Source: Locusta migratoria
Taxonomy: Eukaryota > Arthropoda > Insecta > Orthoptera > Acrididae
NCBI GenBank assembly: GCA_026315105.1
Contig: CM048748.1
Span: 477,179,150 to 477,243,149 of the forward strand
Reading direction: 5' to 3'
DNA length: 64,000 nucleotides
Each line of letters begins with the position of its first letter. Position 1 is the stretch's first letter. Of this stretch, positions 32,145 through 43,546 are shown piece by piece. Both the position numbers and the translations under genes were made by a program. The notes below the pieces were generated by a model. That model ran no database searches and was not told where the DNA came from. It saw only the letters and a list, made by a program, of their open reading frames with translations.

Positions 32145-32625
32145 CTTGGCGGTCGTTCTCGACTGTAATTCTGCAGCGTTTGCTTGGTCTGCTCTGCTGC
32201 GGGAGTTCCCAGTAGGCGGCGTTCAGCAGTCCTGCTCCGGCAGAGCCGCCTCCCGTGGCCTCGCCGCTGCCACCGGCAGCTGGCCGCCCTGTGACGTCAC
32301 CGCCGCCGCCGCCCTTCCAGAAATACTCCTCGCGGGAGACTCCGCGGCGGTGGCGGTGGCGGCGCCTGCCGGCCTTATTATAACTCAGCGCCGCCCCCGC
32401 CGCCCCCGCCGCCCCCGCCTCCGCCTCCCGCAGCGCCTCCAGGCCGCCTCTTGCTCCCTCCTCCCCCCCCCCCTCACTGCTGTGATGGCTCCTGGCGACC
32501 GAAGTTACGGCAGCAGTCGGCGGTAACATCCTGGCCGCGTCCGTATTTTGCGAGTCTCAGACGTGTAGCGGCAGTCGTTCCGAAGCGCCAATGTTCTCGC
32601 ACCGCTTTCGCCATCCACAAACCGG
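32145..32625. other. GC-rich CpG-dense island
   Basis: Dense CpG block with a GCCCCCGCC / CCGCCGCCGCC region (32298-32460) and a C-run near 32463. It has two opposite 126-130-codon frames, both of simple Ala/Gly/Arg composition. No domain. Candidate promoter-type island. Confidence 0.55.
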
Positions 32626-32924
32626 GTTAGCGTGGAGGTAATGCAGTGCACGAACTGCCTACATAACTAAACACCTACCACACGGTCGCTGGCGTCCCTA
32701 GCAGCTGACTGCAGTTTGTTCAGAGGGCAGATGCTCAGAGAAGCTAATTTCACGGAACAGTAGGTGGAGCCGGGATTTGATTTCGGAGGGTGATTCGAAC
32801 ATACGGACATCGTAAAAAAACTCTCATCCTGTTTATTATTGAAATAACCTAAAACAGACACCTATGGCCATCGATTTGCTTCGGCGCCAGAGGTTTAATC
32901 CTTATAAACAAAACTAGCTTAATT

Positions 32925-33365
32925 CCCGCTCCATCGCATGCGTAGACTAGATGGTCTACATTGTGGTTTCTACTTATAAATATAAATTTTCATAGATATA
33001 GCTTTAAAATGCTTTCCTAACCAAGTATTTTGATACAACTAGTTACCCCCTTTTGCACCATTGACGGCAGAATTCAAATCATCCTGCAACAATTTTTTTT
33101 TAATTCTATCGACGGTTCCAAATCCAAATTTTCGCATTTATACCACCAAAATAGTCTCAGTAGCACCCTTAAAAGATTTTCTCTTCTTTCACCCGCTCAA
33201 CGGTTGAATTTCCAAAAATATTGAGAGACGTGTTTTTAAAATACTAACCAAAAATCTAAATACGAATTTTTGTATTTCTTGCTTCAAAATTCCCTTAATA
33301 CTAACGTATTTAAAAAAAAAAAAAAAAAAAAAAAAAACCCTCGTTCATTCCCTATCTCACCCACT
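32925..33365 (+). repeat. dispersed repeat, copy A
   Basis: Matches 63660-64000 in the same orientation: AGATGGTCTACATTG / GGATGGTCTGCATTG, TTTTCATAGATATAGCTTTA / TTTTCATATATTTAGCTTTA, GACGGCAGAATTCAAA / GATGGCAGAATTCAAA, TTTGTATTTCTTG in both, and TACTAACGTATTT / TACCAACGTATTT. It contains 26 consecutive A at 33312-33337. Unclassified family with no coding content. Confidence 0.75.
33312..33337. repeat. poly(A) tract, 26 nt
   Basis: Homopolymer within dispersed repeat copy A. Copy B (63660-64000) has only six A at the matching place, so it is a local expansion rather than a retroposon tail. Confidence 0.9.
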
Positions 33366-35283
33366 TAGGGGTGGGAATACCCACAAAACGCTGATGCCTA
33401 CAATTTCCGCGCCGTTTGCTGTCTTTTAGAAACGGATGGATAACACAATATTTATTTCTTACCACTTGGCATCTGCCTTGCTAGTTCTACTTTTCAAACT
33501 ACAATGTGCACTTATTTTTCTTCATTCGTACGCTTGTCGCAGAAGAACAACTGAAGAGTGTACCTCATGTTTCGCTGTATATAACCTCTTTGCTATTATA
33601 GTGTCAAAAGTAATCACTGGTCTTCAGTCCGAATTTTATATAAGCTGACGACTTTTAACCAGTATATCTTCCACCTTCTTATAGATATCGGCACAGAACT
33701 GCTATGGTGTACAACGGGAGACTTTGTACTACGACAATACAGAGAGATCGTTCGTCCCCAGTGTGTAGTTTTTGCTAAGAAACAGAATATTGACAGCCAC
33801 ACATACAATTTTATATACGTCGGTAACTTTCAACTCCCATATCTTCCACCTCTTTATCTTTATCAACTCTCTACTACCGCAGTGCACAATGGGAGACTGA
33901 TACCTACAAATACATACAAACACCATTCGTTTGGGAAGTTTAGTTTTGGCTGTAGAGTGAAATATAGGCACGAAGACCTCGATGTTACATATATTAATAT
34001 AAGATTACAGATATTCAGCCGTGACTGTTTATTTCTTATTGTTAATATTTCGGCTGAGTATCGTTCAGCCATGATCAGAGCCATAATAAGAGTGTTTCAG
34101 TCCACCTTCTACATTGTATAAGCGCAGCAAAGATGCACAAGTCTGTAGTGCCCTTCATTGAGACTGTATACAATCATTATCTGAGGTTAACTTCGACGGC
34201 AGAGAAGTACGACGTCCTAATGCCATCTATGGAGAGCAAATGTAATCACACTGCCTTTGTCTTTGATTGCGTACAATTGTCAGTTCTGTTTTCCAAATTT
34301 TACTCCTGGCTCATTCATGGTTCTGTAAACAGTCGAAAAGCCATCAGGCAGTGGCCGTCTGGCTACAGTGGGATAAATCTTAACATTACTATTATTTTCG
34401 TAATAATGAACAGTTTATGAAACTTTTATCCTGTCTATATAGTTTTAGTTTTACTGCCCGTCCTGTATCTCTTAGCTCGATCTACAGAACGTATTCCAGT
34501 TCCATCATTTCATTAAAACCTGTCTGGAACAGAATAAACTTCTCGGTATAAGCCAACATTACTGCGGTATTACTGTCAAAATCCAAGTGCATATCCATAG
34601 CGTAATTCGAGTCTTATTCTTGGTTATCGCTGAAACAGTCTGCCGTTGTTATACTTGGTTCGATTTCTATTTTTTTTCCGACCTAATTGTTCGAAGCTCG
34701 CCAACCTGCCTACAACAAGTCAAGTCTTTCTTTGCTACCTCCCTCAGACGTGCTCGAATAGTGTCATTTCGTGATGTAATGAAGAACGGACGTCGTACCA
34801 CGAGGTCCAGTAGTCGCATACTCAGGACGCAGCCAGAGGGGAGTCCGCTTGTGAGGCAGCGGTGGTGTTAGACTTCGAGAAGGAGCAGCTGAACGAACAG
34901 GAAGAGATGAGTCCGAAGAAAACAGTCAAAAGACAGAAGAGAAGAAAACGAGGGGCTATCCGCTGTACCACGCGAGGATTGTTAAAAGGTGAGAGAGTAT
35001 TAAAACAATGATAATACCTGATGATGTCATTGCACATATTAGCTGTTCTTCGTAGTTTGAAGAGCCAGTAATTTGGCATAAAGGTTACATCCCTGTTTTA
35101 TTTGTTTTGCCAAAATTTCGGAAGCGGTTAGAAACGTCTAAAACCCCCTACTGGCTGCGCCCAAGCACCGCAGCGCAGCTTTCCAGATACACTGCCGGAA
35201 AAAATATTAGGACGGCAACGTCTATTTTGATCCGATGACGCAGCCCCACCGGCGGGATATCGCGTAGCAACACTGGTACGGGG
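33366..35283. other. no gene; internal duplication at 33637-33970
   Basis: Unassigned DNA. Two diverged tandem units lie at about 33637-33810 and 33812-33970 and share ATATCTTCCACCT, a TTAT..ATC block, ACAA.GGGAGACT and surrounding spacing. Several open frames of 60-95 codons lie in this stretch; none is recognised. Confidence 0.5.
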
Positions 35284-35295
35284 TTCAGCGTCGTC

Positions 35296-35480
35296 GCAGG
35301 CCGCGGTGGCCGAGATGACTGAGGCGCTTCAGTCACGGTCACTACGGTCGGGGGTTCGAATCCCCCCTCGGGCATGGATATTTGTGCCTTCCTTAGTGTA
35401 AGCTAGTTTATAACTAGTTTGTAAGTTTAGGGACTGATGACCCCGTAGTTAAGTCCCATAAGATTTACAAACTTTTTTTT
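35296..35480 (+). mobile_element. tRNA-derived SINE with perfect 12 bp duplication
   Basis: Copy starting CGCAGGCCGCGGTGGCCGAG with an internal deletion in the head (the CTGCACGGC block is missing), B box GGGGTTCGAATCCCCC, and a tail ending TTACAAACTTTTTTTTTT. TTCAGCGTCGTC occurs at 35284-35295 and 35481-35492. Confidence 0.93.
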
Positions 35481-35492
35481 TTCAGCGTCGTC

Positions 35493-36195
35493 CCCCGTCA
35501 GGTGGCCTGCGACGTACCTGCCAGAGCGCGGTCTGGCTCCTGCTTTCAGTAGGGAATGTTCACAGCCGAGGAGAAGACGACTAGTGGTCACCGCCTGATT
35601 TGTCCAAATTTTTATCGCACATTTGGGGCACTGTACGCGGCCAATAGTTTAAAAATAAACAGGAACTTTGATACGGATAAGTTTAGTTTAGAAAGAGGTG
35701 TTTGGCTAAGCAGGAGGAGATCGGATTTGTTACGAAAGGATTGCGGGTACGACTCCGCCCGGTGGCAAATATTTCTGTGCTCCTTCGCGATACGTACATT
35801 ATTGACGTCAATTAACCACATCATCATGTAAGTTATTTTATTAATTTTATGTAAGCACGAAATGTATAGACATAGCGTAAAATTCTGATACGTAATCACT
35901 TGAAAAAGAATTGTAGGTAACGTCGTGTATGTAAATGGATACTTCCATTCTGTACCAATTGATCAATTGCATGTAACGGGGTTATATTCGTCGAAGAAAC
36001 AAGGTAAGAAATAATTTTGAATGTTTTTTATGTGCTATGATTTTTTAACGTCTACATAGAAAAACAAACTTGATTGACATTCTGAAAACCGCTTCTCTCA
36101 TCGTACAGCCCAACAGCGAACCACGCGTGGCGCAGCATGTCACTGAACACTTGCGAGGATCGCTGCTGATGTACAATGGGATGTAGTCTGCAACT
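35493..36195. other. no recognised feature
   Basis: Mixed-composition DNA. Opposite open frames around 35556-35899 have no known motif. Confidence 0.35.
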
Positions 36196-36266
36196 TACGG
36201 ACTGTTCAAATGTCTGTAAGCCTACTGCTCTGAGCTGCTACGATCATCAGTCCCTAGATTTACCAA
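36196..36266 (-). mobile_element. SINE tail fragment, minus strand
   Basis: GTTCAAATGTCTGTAAGCC and ATCATCAGTCCCTAGATTTACC are the reversed SINE tail. It stops where the Tc1-like element begins, so the Tc1 insertion or a deletion removed the rest. Confidence 0.6.
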
Positions 36267-36651
36267 CGAGACTCCTGGCCGTTAAAATTGATACACCACG
36301 AAGACGACGTGCTACAGACGCGAAAGTTAATAGACAGGAAGAAAGTGCTGTGATCTGCAAATGATTAGCTTTCCAGAGCATTCACACAAGGTTGGCGCTG
36401 GTGGAGACACCCACAACGTGCTGACATGAGGAAAGTTTCCAATCGATTTCTCATACACTAACAGTGAAACGTTGTTGTGATGCCTCGTGAGGAGAGATGC
36501 ATACCATCAAGTTTCCGACTTTGATAAAGGTCGGATTGTAGCGGGTAATCGTATCGTGACATTGCGTTGGTCGGGATCCAATAACTGTTAGCAGAATATG
36601 GAATCGGTGGATTCATGAGGGCAATTAAGGAACGCCGTGCTGGAGATGATC
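36267..36651 (+). mobile_element. Tc1-like element, 5' part only
   Basis: Begins ACTCCTGGCCGTTAAAATTG, matching the terminal repeat of the copy at 43932-45158, and follows that copy through GACATGAGGAAAGTTTCCAA, the ATGCC start region and SDFDKGRIVAGN-type N-terminal transposase sequence, reaching DPITVSRIWNRWIHEG-like helix-turn-helix sequence in a shifted frame. It ends abruptly against a LINE 3' end. The catalytic domain is missing. Confidence 0.75.
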
Positions 36652-36775
36652 TTTCTTCCCGCACGCTTTTCGAGAATGGAATGAAAGACAAATATATAAC
36701 GGTGATTCGATGGACCCTCTGTGAGGCACTTATATGTGATTTTCAGAGTATGCCATGTAGATGTAGATTGCTATC
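36652..36775 (+). mobile_element. CR1-type LINE 3' terminus
   Basis: Encodes LSSRTLFENGMKD-like end-of-ORF sequence, then GTGAGGCACTTATATGTG and ATGCCATGTAGATGTAGATTG, the signature end of the LINE family also present reversed at 19307-19700. Confidence 0.6.
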
Positions 36776-37264
36776 GCGTGTTAAAATAATTATTGTGTTT
36801 TGTGCTTCTGTTCTTTACAAACGACCAGAATTGCCCCCGCTCTTGAAGCGCGCGTGCTGATCAAACAGCAGCATTACCATACACTTGGCGGATACTGTCA
36901 AGCGTAAATTCCCACAGTTTGGCACTGAACGTCATGTTCGCTCTTTATGCTTACCCGCTGCCCATACCGAAATTCCAGGCGTGCTGGCAAACGCGTCCAG
37001 AATAGCAGCAGCTCCCCACTCCCCCGGTAAACAGGAGGCTGTCTCTCGACACGCAGTCTTCCCGATAGTGATGCTTCCCGCGTGTGTGCAATGCGGCCTC
37101 GCGCTGGTACCTGCTAGCGTGTTGCAGTAGTCTGGTAGCGTTTCAATTTCTATTCCTACAACAGTCGACTAGTAAGTGCTAACTTGACTGTGCACGACCT
37201 CAGTATATGAAAATAATCCAGGATTACTTACATTTCGTATTGCCTCTAACTTGTCATATGTGCA
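36776..37264. other. no recognised feature
   Basis: Moderate GC, no repeat or coding motif recognised. An 81-codon plus-strand frame at 36885-37130 is unassigned. Confidence 0.35.
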
Positions 37265-37490
37265 CAGCTGGCCAACTAAATTGCAACACCAAGAAGGACA
37301 CGAGATGTTGGAATATCCCTGTCATAATTAGATCTCTGACTCTGGAGAGTTATAACGTGATTTTCTCTGTCATGTTGGTATAAAGTTGGTACCACTCGCC
37401 AGATAGTGTAATATCTTTTACGTGTGTGTAGACCGCGTTGGTAGTGTGGATAGTACGTCAGTCAGCGTTTGAGCTTTCGACTGGAGGGTT
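37265..37490 (+). mobile_element. possible Tc1-like terminal fragment
   Basis: CTGGCCAACTAAATTGCAAC followed by ACCAAGAAGGAC resembles the inverted terminal repeat of the Tc1-like copies (CTGGCCATTAAAATTGCTGC, ACCACGAAGAT). No transposase sequence or second terminus follows. Confidence 0.4.
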
Positions 37491-37739
37491 GTGAGGTCCG
37501 CGAGCTACGGCCGACTAGAGACAGCTTGCTGTGGGAATAATTTCATATTACTTCCCACAATTATTGATAAGGTACAACGAGGTTATCGAAATTTTCGTTA
37601 TTTGTATCTGAGTTTGCTCGTAATAAACAGAAGGCATTGTTGTAGCACAATAGAGTGTATCATAATTAATACCGATTGATACAATCACTTTGTTGGTAGT
37701 ATTTATACCAGTTGTATTGTTGAATTTTGAATACAGAAC

Positions 37740-38540
37740 TTATTGTAAAAAAATTCTCTTCACCTTGTATGTGGAGGGAAAGATTAGAGCCCTTCAGGCT
37801 GATTTAGATGGAGCGAGAGAGGAACTGGTGAGGTTAGGGGGGGGGGGGGGGAGGAGGGTAACCAGAGGTGGGAAGTAATAGCTGGGAACAGGGGCCAGAG
37901 AAAGAGAACAGTGTCTGGCACAACCAATAGATTTTCCCCGCTATTACACTTGAGTAAGGAAGAGGCTACACATGCAGGAAAAATTAGGTGACAGGTACCA
38001 GGTCACAAACTTCTTCAATCGCATTAGCCAAGTGGTATAGGATTTAGATACCCTGTGCAAAGATTTCACTACACAAGTTCATTTTGTGGTAGTGTGTGCA
38101 GTGGAAAACAGTATCGACTGGTATCAGGGCTACAGTACTGTGACTTGGTGAAAATAGCCTCTGCAACGACCCATACAAATGTTGGTCTCGTACCTGCTTT
38201 CGTGTATCATGATTAGCCCAGTTCAACCGCTCTGTCAGGAGGGTCAATGCGGAGTTGGATCAGTTGCGTATCTCCTCAGGGGACCGCCTTAACGTAGCTC
38301 TGTCCGTGTGGGCGAGGAGGTTTGTATGCTCTGGATCCTGAGTGCTATGCCGGCGGTAGCTCAGCTGCCAGCAGGGTCAATCAAGCCGGACAAGCCGAAG
38401 GAGAGGAGCCAGATTAGGCGTGTCCCACAACGGCCTGTCGTTCCCTTCATCCTGTCCCGAACCTATCCTCACCATCTCCCTTTTCCCTGCCATTCCCTCC
38501 ACGTCAGTATACCCACATAACCCATGCCCAGGGTTACGGG
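37740..38540 (+). other. possible 5'/ORF1 region of the following LINE
   Basis: Includes EGKIRALQADLDGAREELVR, a likely coiled-coil, ahead of a G-run (37838-37851), then broken frames. It lies directly upstream and in the same direction as the RTE-type LINE at 38541. Coiled-coil ORF1 segments are known in some LINEs but I cannot confirm that the two belong together. Confidence 0.3.
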
Positions 38541-39227
38541 GAAGACCTTAATGGCAGCAGCCGCGGAGAAGAATACTTCGGAACGGCGAAGCTGGCAGAA
38601 GAGGCGACCCTCCTTCCTGGGGATTAAATAAGAAGGGAACCACTGCCTTGTGGAGAAGAGGGATCTTCAAAGGCTAAGGGAGTAAACCCTGAAATAAAAT
38701 CCGCAACTGTGTTAGGCCTAGCAAGTCAACAGATGAGCAAATATATACTGCTTTCAAACGTAAAACAAACCTCAGATGGAAAAATGAAAACGCTGGATAT
38801 GACAGTTCTTCTAGTACCACTCGAAGTAATGACAGTGAACGGCCTGATGCTCATCGAAGATACCAGAAGACACGAAACCCTTCCAAGAAGAAACAACTGA
38901 AAATTTGGCACACTCAACATCCTCACTCTCACAAGCAAATGTGAAGAATTAGTAGATCTTATGGACAGACGTAAGCTTAAGATATTGGGATTGAGTGAGA
39001 GAAAGTGGAAAATCTGTGGGAAGAAAACACTGAGAAATGGATATGTGCTTTAGTGGAGTGGTAACGAAAGAGAATCAAAAAATGGAGTCGTCTTTGTTCT
39101 CCATAAAGATATAGATGTTCAGACAGACATCAAATACGTGAGCGACAGGATAATCCAGATGAGACTAAGGGCTGGTAATGCACTGCATACTGTTTTGCAA
39201 GTATATGCACCACAGGCATGATGTACC

Positions 39228-39539
39228 ATGGAAGAGAAAGAGCATTTCCTTCATGAGCTTGAAGAACGAATAACAGAGGAGAACATCATCATCATGGGAG
39301 ATCTGAATGCTCAAGTTGGTAAAGAAAGACTAGGATGCGAAAACATTATTGGTCATCACGTTTATGGGAACAAAAATCTGGAAGGAGAGAACTTAATTGA
39401 TTTGTGTGTTCGAAACAACTTAACCATACAGAATGCATGGTATCAGAAAAGAGAATGTCATAAACTAACGAGATACAGCTGGGATGGCAAGCTAAACACT
39501 GTGATAGACTTTGTCATTACTGACAGAAAATCAGGGTAG
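39228..39539 (+). pseudogene. LINE apurinic-like endonuclease fragment
   Basis: 103-codon segment with EENIIIMGDLNAQVGKER and KLNTVIDFVITDRKSG, the GDLN and xDF/Y blocks of the endonuclease that nicks target DNA for target-primed reverse transcription. The N-terminal half with the catalytic Glu lies upstream in the same general frame, separated by a stop. It ends at a TAG before the RT. Confidence 0.75.
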
Positions 39540-40168
39540 TATGTTACAGATGTAACAGTGAGTGCCTAGATAGCAACCACCGGGTATTAATTGCTGCCCT
39601 AAAAATGTTCGTGTGCCCAAAATTTAAAAAAAAAATTAAAAAAAAGAATGCCAAGAATTAGGACTTGTCCATTGAAGGACACAGAAAAAAAACTATGAAG
39701 CACAAATAGCAACCAAACTACCAAAAAATGAGGAAGGTGGTGTAGAAGAAGAATGGTGTTTATTCAAAGAAAGCCTAGTTAAAGAAGCCACGGACATCTG
39801 TGGAAAAACGAGTGACACACCCAAACAGAAAGAAACAACTTGGTGGAATGATCGACTGATGACAGCAGTAATGGATAAGAACATACTAAAAAGAAAATTA
39901 GACCATGAAAAACAGAAAACAGTTGCTAGACGAAATGAGGTAACAATTGAGCATCTAGCACCGGTATACCGCAGAAAGAAACTAGCTGTAAAGAGAATTA
40001 TCCAGGAAGAAAAGAAAAAGTGCTGGGAGGATAGAGGAAGACTGTCAGGGCAGTAGAAAATTACTATACAATATACTAAAGAACAAACGAAATGAATATG
40101 TAAATATCCTTGTACTGGAAACAGATGATGGTAAATAAATAGAAACAGAGGAATGGATCAGGGATAAA

Positions 40169-40717
40169 ATGAAGAAACACTTCAGCATGCTGCTAAATGG
40201 AGATAAAGACAACACCACCATCAATGTCTGTAGAGTTATTAATGAATCCCAAACCAATGGACGCCCATTAACACGGCGTGAGGTAGAAACCGCATTAAAG
40301 AGCATGCGGAATGGAAAGTCAACAGGCTTTGATGAGCTCTGCTCAGACATGATAAAGGCAGCAGGAACAACAGGCTTCAATTGTCTGCACAGAGTGTTAT
40401 CAGTGATTTGGGAAGAAAACAAAATCCCAGAAGATTGGACTAAAGGAGTCATCGACCATCTGTTTGAAAAGGGCAATCGGCGAAAATGTGGAAACTACAG
40501 AGGCATCACGCTACTGTCCCACATACTGAAGCTGTTAGAAAAGATCGTAGAAGGGATACTTTGTAAGGTAGTTGAAGCCTTGCTTGAGGAAGAACAACAT
40601 GGATTCAGGAAAGACCGAGGTACTATGGATCTTATTTTTGCAATACGAATGCTAACAGAAAAGTACTGGGAATATTATATTTGTAGACACCGAAAAAGCA
40701 TACGACAGTATTCCTAG
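40169..40717 (+). pseudogene. LINE reverse transcriptase N-terminal half
   Basis: 182 codons covering RT fingers: EVETALKSMRNGKSTGFDEL, NKIPEDWTKGVIDHLFEKGN, RKCGNYRGITLLSHILKLLE and EEEQHGFRKDRGTMDLIFAI. A frameshift at about 40675 moves motif A (VVDTEKAYDSIP) to another frame. Second-longest open segment in the window. Confidence 0.8.
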
Positions 40718-40736
40718 AAGCAAGATATGGGAATGT

Positions 40737-41159
40737 TTGGAAAACATAAAGGTGCCAAAATATCTAATTGATAAATTCAAAATGCTATACCAAAAGTATT
40801 ATAGCTGTGTCCAGATAAGCAACGGACGATCAGAATGGTTCGAAACAAAGAGAGGTGTACAGCAAGAAAGTTCCCTATCACCGCTCCTATTTGTAATAGT
40901 AATGTACAATTTTATAAAATCTATCAAGAAAATAGACAGCGAACCTAATGCCCTTGTTTTTGATTTGATGGTATGGGGGGAGACAGAAGATGAAGCACAG
41001 AGGAAACTGAATGACTGGAACAACACATTTAAAAATTTAGGACTAAAGATAAGTAAAACGAAGACTGTAGAAACGACCATCAACAGGCAAGGAACAACAT
41101 CAAATATATTTATAGATGGGGCCAAAGTATTATTTGTTTCTCATTTCAGATACTTATGA
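40737..41159 (+). pseudogene. LINE reverse transcriptase C-terminal part
   Basis: 140 codons with KVPKYLIDKFKMLYQ, RGVQQESSLSPLLFVIVMYN (motif B; Gly of QG.SLSP replaced by Glu) and a motif C that reads ALVFDLMVWG. Compared with the family this lacks two residues including one catalytic Asp, consistent with a 6-base in-frame deletion. Then LGLKISKTKTV. The last codons run into the next element. Confidence 0.8.
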
Positions 41160-42120
41160 CTCCAATATTCAAGGAAGGCAATAGGAGTGATCCCCAAAAT
41201 TACAGGACAATCTCATTGACGTCAATTTATAGTAGGATTTTAGAACATATACTTTGTTCGAATATTATGAACTACCTCGAAGAGAACGAACGACCTATTA
41301 ACCAATAGTCAACACGGATTCAGAGAGTATCGCTTTTGCGAAAAACAGCTTGCCCTTTATTCACATGAAGTGTTATGAGCCACTTTGACACTGTACCCCA
41401 CAAGCGGCTTCTAATGAAATTGCTTGCTTATGGAATATCTCCCCAATTGTGCGACTGGATTCACGATTTCCTATCAGAAAGGACACAGTTCGTTGTAATT
41501 GACGGTAAGTCATCAAGTAAAACAGAAGTGATATCTGGCGTTCCACAGGGAAGCGTTATAGGTCCCCTAATCATCCTCGTGTTTATAAACGATTTAGGAG
41601 ACGATCTGAATAGCTCACTTAGACTGTTCACGGACGATGCTGTCGTTTATCGGTTAGTGAAGTCAACAGAGGATCAAAAGCAACTGCAAAGCGATTTAGA
41701 CAAAATTTCTACGTGGTGCGAAAATTGGCAATTGACACTAAATAAAGAAAAGTGTGAAGTAATACACATGACCACTAAAAGAAATCCGCTGAACTTCAGT
41801 TACGCGATAAATCAGTCAAACCTTAAGGTCGTAAATTCTACCAAATAGCTAGGAGTTACAATTACGAACAACTTTGACTGGAGAGAACATATAGAAAAAA
41901 TTGTGGGGAAGGCGAACCAAAGATTACGTTTCATTGGCAGAACGCTTCGAAGATGCAACAGCTCCACCAAAGAGACTGCCTACATCACACTTGTGCGTTC
42001 TCTCCTGGAGTACTGTTACACCTTGTGGGACCCTCACCAGGTGGGACTGACGGAAGACATTGAGAAGGTTCAGAGAAGGGCAGCTCGTTTTGTGAGCGTT
42101 CTCCTTGAGATAAGTTAGTG
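41156..42120 (+). mobile_element. CR1-type LINE, RT and C-terminal domain
   Basis: Starts within RT (PIFKEGNRSDPQNYRTISLT), then HFDTVPHKRLLMKLLAYGI (motif A, damaged first residues), VISGVPQGSVIGPLIILVFI (motif B), LRLFTDDAVVYRL (motif C, FTDD with both Asp kept), WQLTLNKEKCEVI, then LGVTITNNFDWREHIEK, RSLLEYCYTLWDPH and IEKVQRRAARFV. The last motif is typical of CR1-like elements. Stop codons near 41848 and a frame change near 41300 disable it. 5' end truncated; a SINE tail lies at its 3' end. Confidence 0.8.
41375..41848 (+). pseudogene. CR1-type reverse transcriptase segment
   Basis: 157 open codons containing motif A to the thumb: DTVPHKRLLMKLLAYGI, SGVPQGSVIGPLIILVF and FTDDAVVYRLVK. 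Both catalytic Asp of motif C are present; the Ala before them is Thr. It ends at TAG just before LGVTITN, where the frame otherwise continues, so a single nonsense mutation separates it from the downstream 71-codon segment (41903-42118). Confidence 0.8.
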
Positions 42121-42190
42121 TAAGCAGTTTACAACTCTAGGGACCGGCGAACTCGGAAGTTTGCTCCCTTAGAAATACAAACATTATGTG
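42109..42190 (+). mobile_element. SINE tail fragment
   Basis: GTTAGTGTAAGCAGTTTAC, CTAGGGACCGGCGAACTCGG and CTCCCTTAGAAATACAAACATT match the orthopteran SINE tail, without its head. Confidence 0.55.
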
Positions 42191-42674
42191 TTTTTACTTG
42201 AAACCTCCTAATATTATAGACATTTAAAGTGTTCGGAAATATGGGAATGTAGTTTAATGATAAATTCAAAGTTCACACATATCGTAAGAGTATTATCTTC
42301 TAAATTGTTGAATGTTCGCTCGATGGATGATCGTCGTAACGTTATACCAGTTATTTTTATGTATTTATTTATTTTGTAAATGTTGAGGGAATTTAAAGAG
42401 AATTGGGATAGCTGTGGACAAGCATCACATCTCATCATTTGTACTTTTATCGTATATATTAAAAGAATCTACAAAAAATAAAGTCCACCGATTTGTCATC
42501 AAGTATCAGAACTTACAAAACTCTCGCCTTCGTTTTTCTATACTCATACGTAATTTCCTTCTGTATATTTATTATGGGGATCTTCTTGCTGTAAACTAAA
42601 TTCATATGGTCAGGCCTTTCTATCCGATCGATTTCCTTCATTTTTGCTTTAAATGAAACGTATTCATTCGCAGA
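42191..42674. other. no recognised feature
   Basis: AT-rich spacer between a LINE and a mariner. Short frames on both strands are unassigned. Confidence 0.35.
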
Positions 42675-42676
42675 TA

Positions 42677-43542
42677 CGAGGCGCTCCAAAAAGGAAAGAT
42701 CCGTTTCAATTTATCTCCGCTGCAGTGCAGCGATTGCAGTTCCGCACATGCGCTGTAGACGACGTGTATCAAAGAGAATAACGTGCGCCATTTGGGCTGT
42801 CAGTTACGTACGCTTTGTTGTGCTTGTGTGAAATGTCGGCGTTGATTGAAAATCTCGCCGCCTGTGAAATCGGTTTCTGAATGCGAGGAAAGTGAAACCA
42901 AGTGAAATTTATCGGCAAATCTGCGACGTTTACGGACCAAATGCGATGAGTGATTCGATAGTGAGAAGATGGGCCCGACAGTTCAATGGCGGGCGTAGTG
43001 ATGTGCACGATGAAGAACGAAGTGGGCGTCTACCTTTGGTTATATAAGAACTGGATCACGCGATTGATGACAAGATCCAAGAAAGCCGTAGGTTTAAATT
43101 AGTGCTCTCGCTATGGACTCCCCCCATTTTATTTTTATCTATCGGACCAAACAGTGTGGTCATCAGTCCGTAGCTTACAAGCTACTTAAACCTAGGTAAA
43201 CTAACCTAAGAACAAACACACACACACATGCCCCAAGGAGGATTCGAACCTCCACGGCGAGCAACCGCGCGCTCCGCAGCGAGACGCTTTAGACCGCTCG
43301 GCTACTCCACCGCGGCCCCCAAATTTCACTTTTGCAACTGATTGAAGACACAGACGGCAGATTTCTATGAAGAAGGTATACAAAACCTGGTGACACGCTA
43401 TGACAAATGCCTGCAAAATTTCTGCAGTTATGTGGAAAAGTAGTTTAAGAATTGTAGAATTTTGTGCAATAAAAATTTCTTCTGTATCTGTGTACAATTT
43501 CATTTTATTACCAAACGGAACTTACTTTCTGGATGCGCCTCG
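42677..43542 (+). mobile_element. mariner element with both termini, deleted and SINE-split
   Basis: Terminal repeats CGAGGCGCTCCAAAAAGGAA (left) and, reversed, CGAGGCGCATCCAGAAAGTA (right), each next to TA (42675-42676 and 43543-43544). The N-terminal transposase is readable with stops: MSALIENLAACEIGF, KVKPSEIYRQICDVYGPNAM, SIVRRWARQFNGGRSD. After a large deletion and the SINE at 43121-43318, the C-terminus reads YEEGIQNLVTRYDKCLQN. The catalytic core (D,D34D) is entirely missing. Related to the foldback at 514-1137. Confidence 0.88.
43121..43318 (-). mobile_element. tRNA-derived SINE inside mariner
   Basis: Minus-strand copy: tail TTTATCTATCGGACCAAACA at left, (CA)n linker at 43213-43228, reversed B box GGATTCGAACCTCCACGG, head CTACTCCACCGCGGCC at right. 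Same subfamily as 9527-9722. A clean target duplication is not visible (CCCCCATTT / CCCCCAAATTT is suggestive). Confidence 0.85.
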
Positions 43543-43546
43543 TATG

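Larger units (their letters stand above)
38541..41155 (+). mobile_element. RTE-type LINE with endonuclease and RT, broken
   Basis: An endonuclease-like domain begins LKIGTLNILTLTSKCEELVD near 38899, continues with ILGLSERKWK (catalytic Glu), VSDRIIQMRLRAG, IIIMGDLNAQVG (GDLNA) and NTVIDFVITDR. RT follows: GRPLTRREVETALKSMRNGK, EDWTKGVIDHLFEKGNRRKC, EEEQHGFRKDRGTMDLIFAI, DTEKAYDSIPRSKIWECL and QISNGRSEWFETKRGVQQES. The catalytic box is lost: VFDLMVWGE stands where relatives have VFADDLMVWGE. Stops break it at least at 39052, 39219, 39538 and 40055. It ends against a CR1-type LINE. Confidence 0.8.

Noticed and set aside
32137..32529. Opposite 126-130-codon frames in the GC island
   Set aside because: Both strands are open only because of biased composition; Ala/Gly/Arg repeats, no domain.
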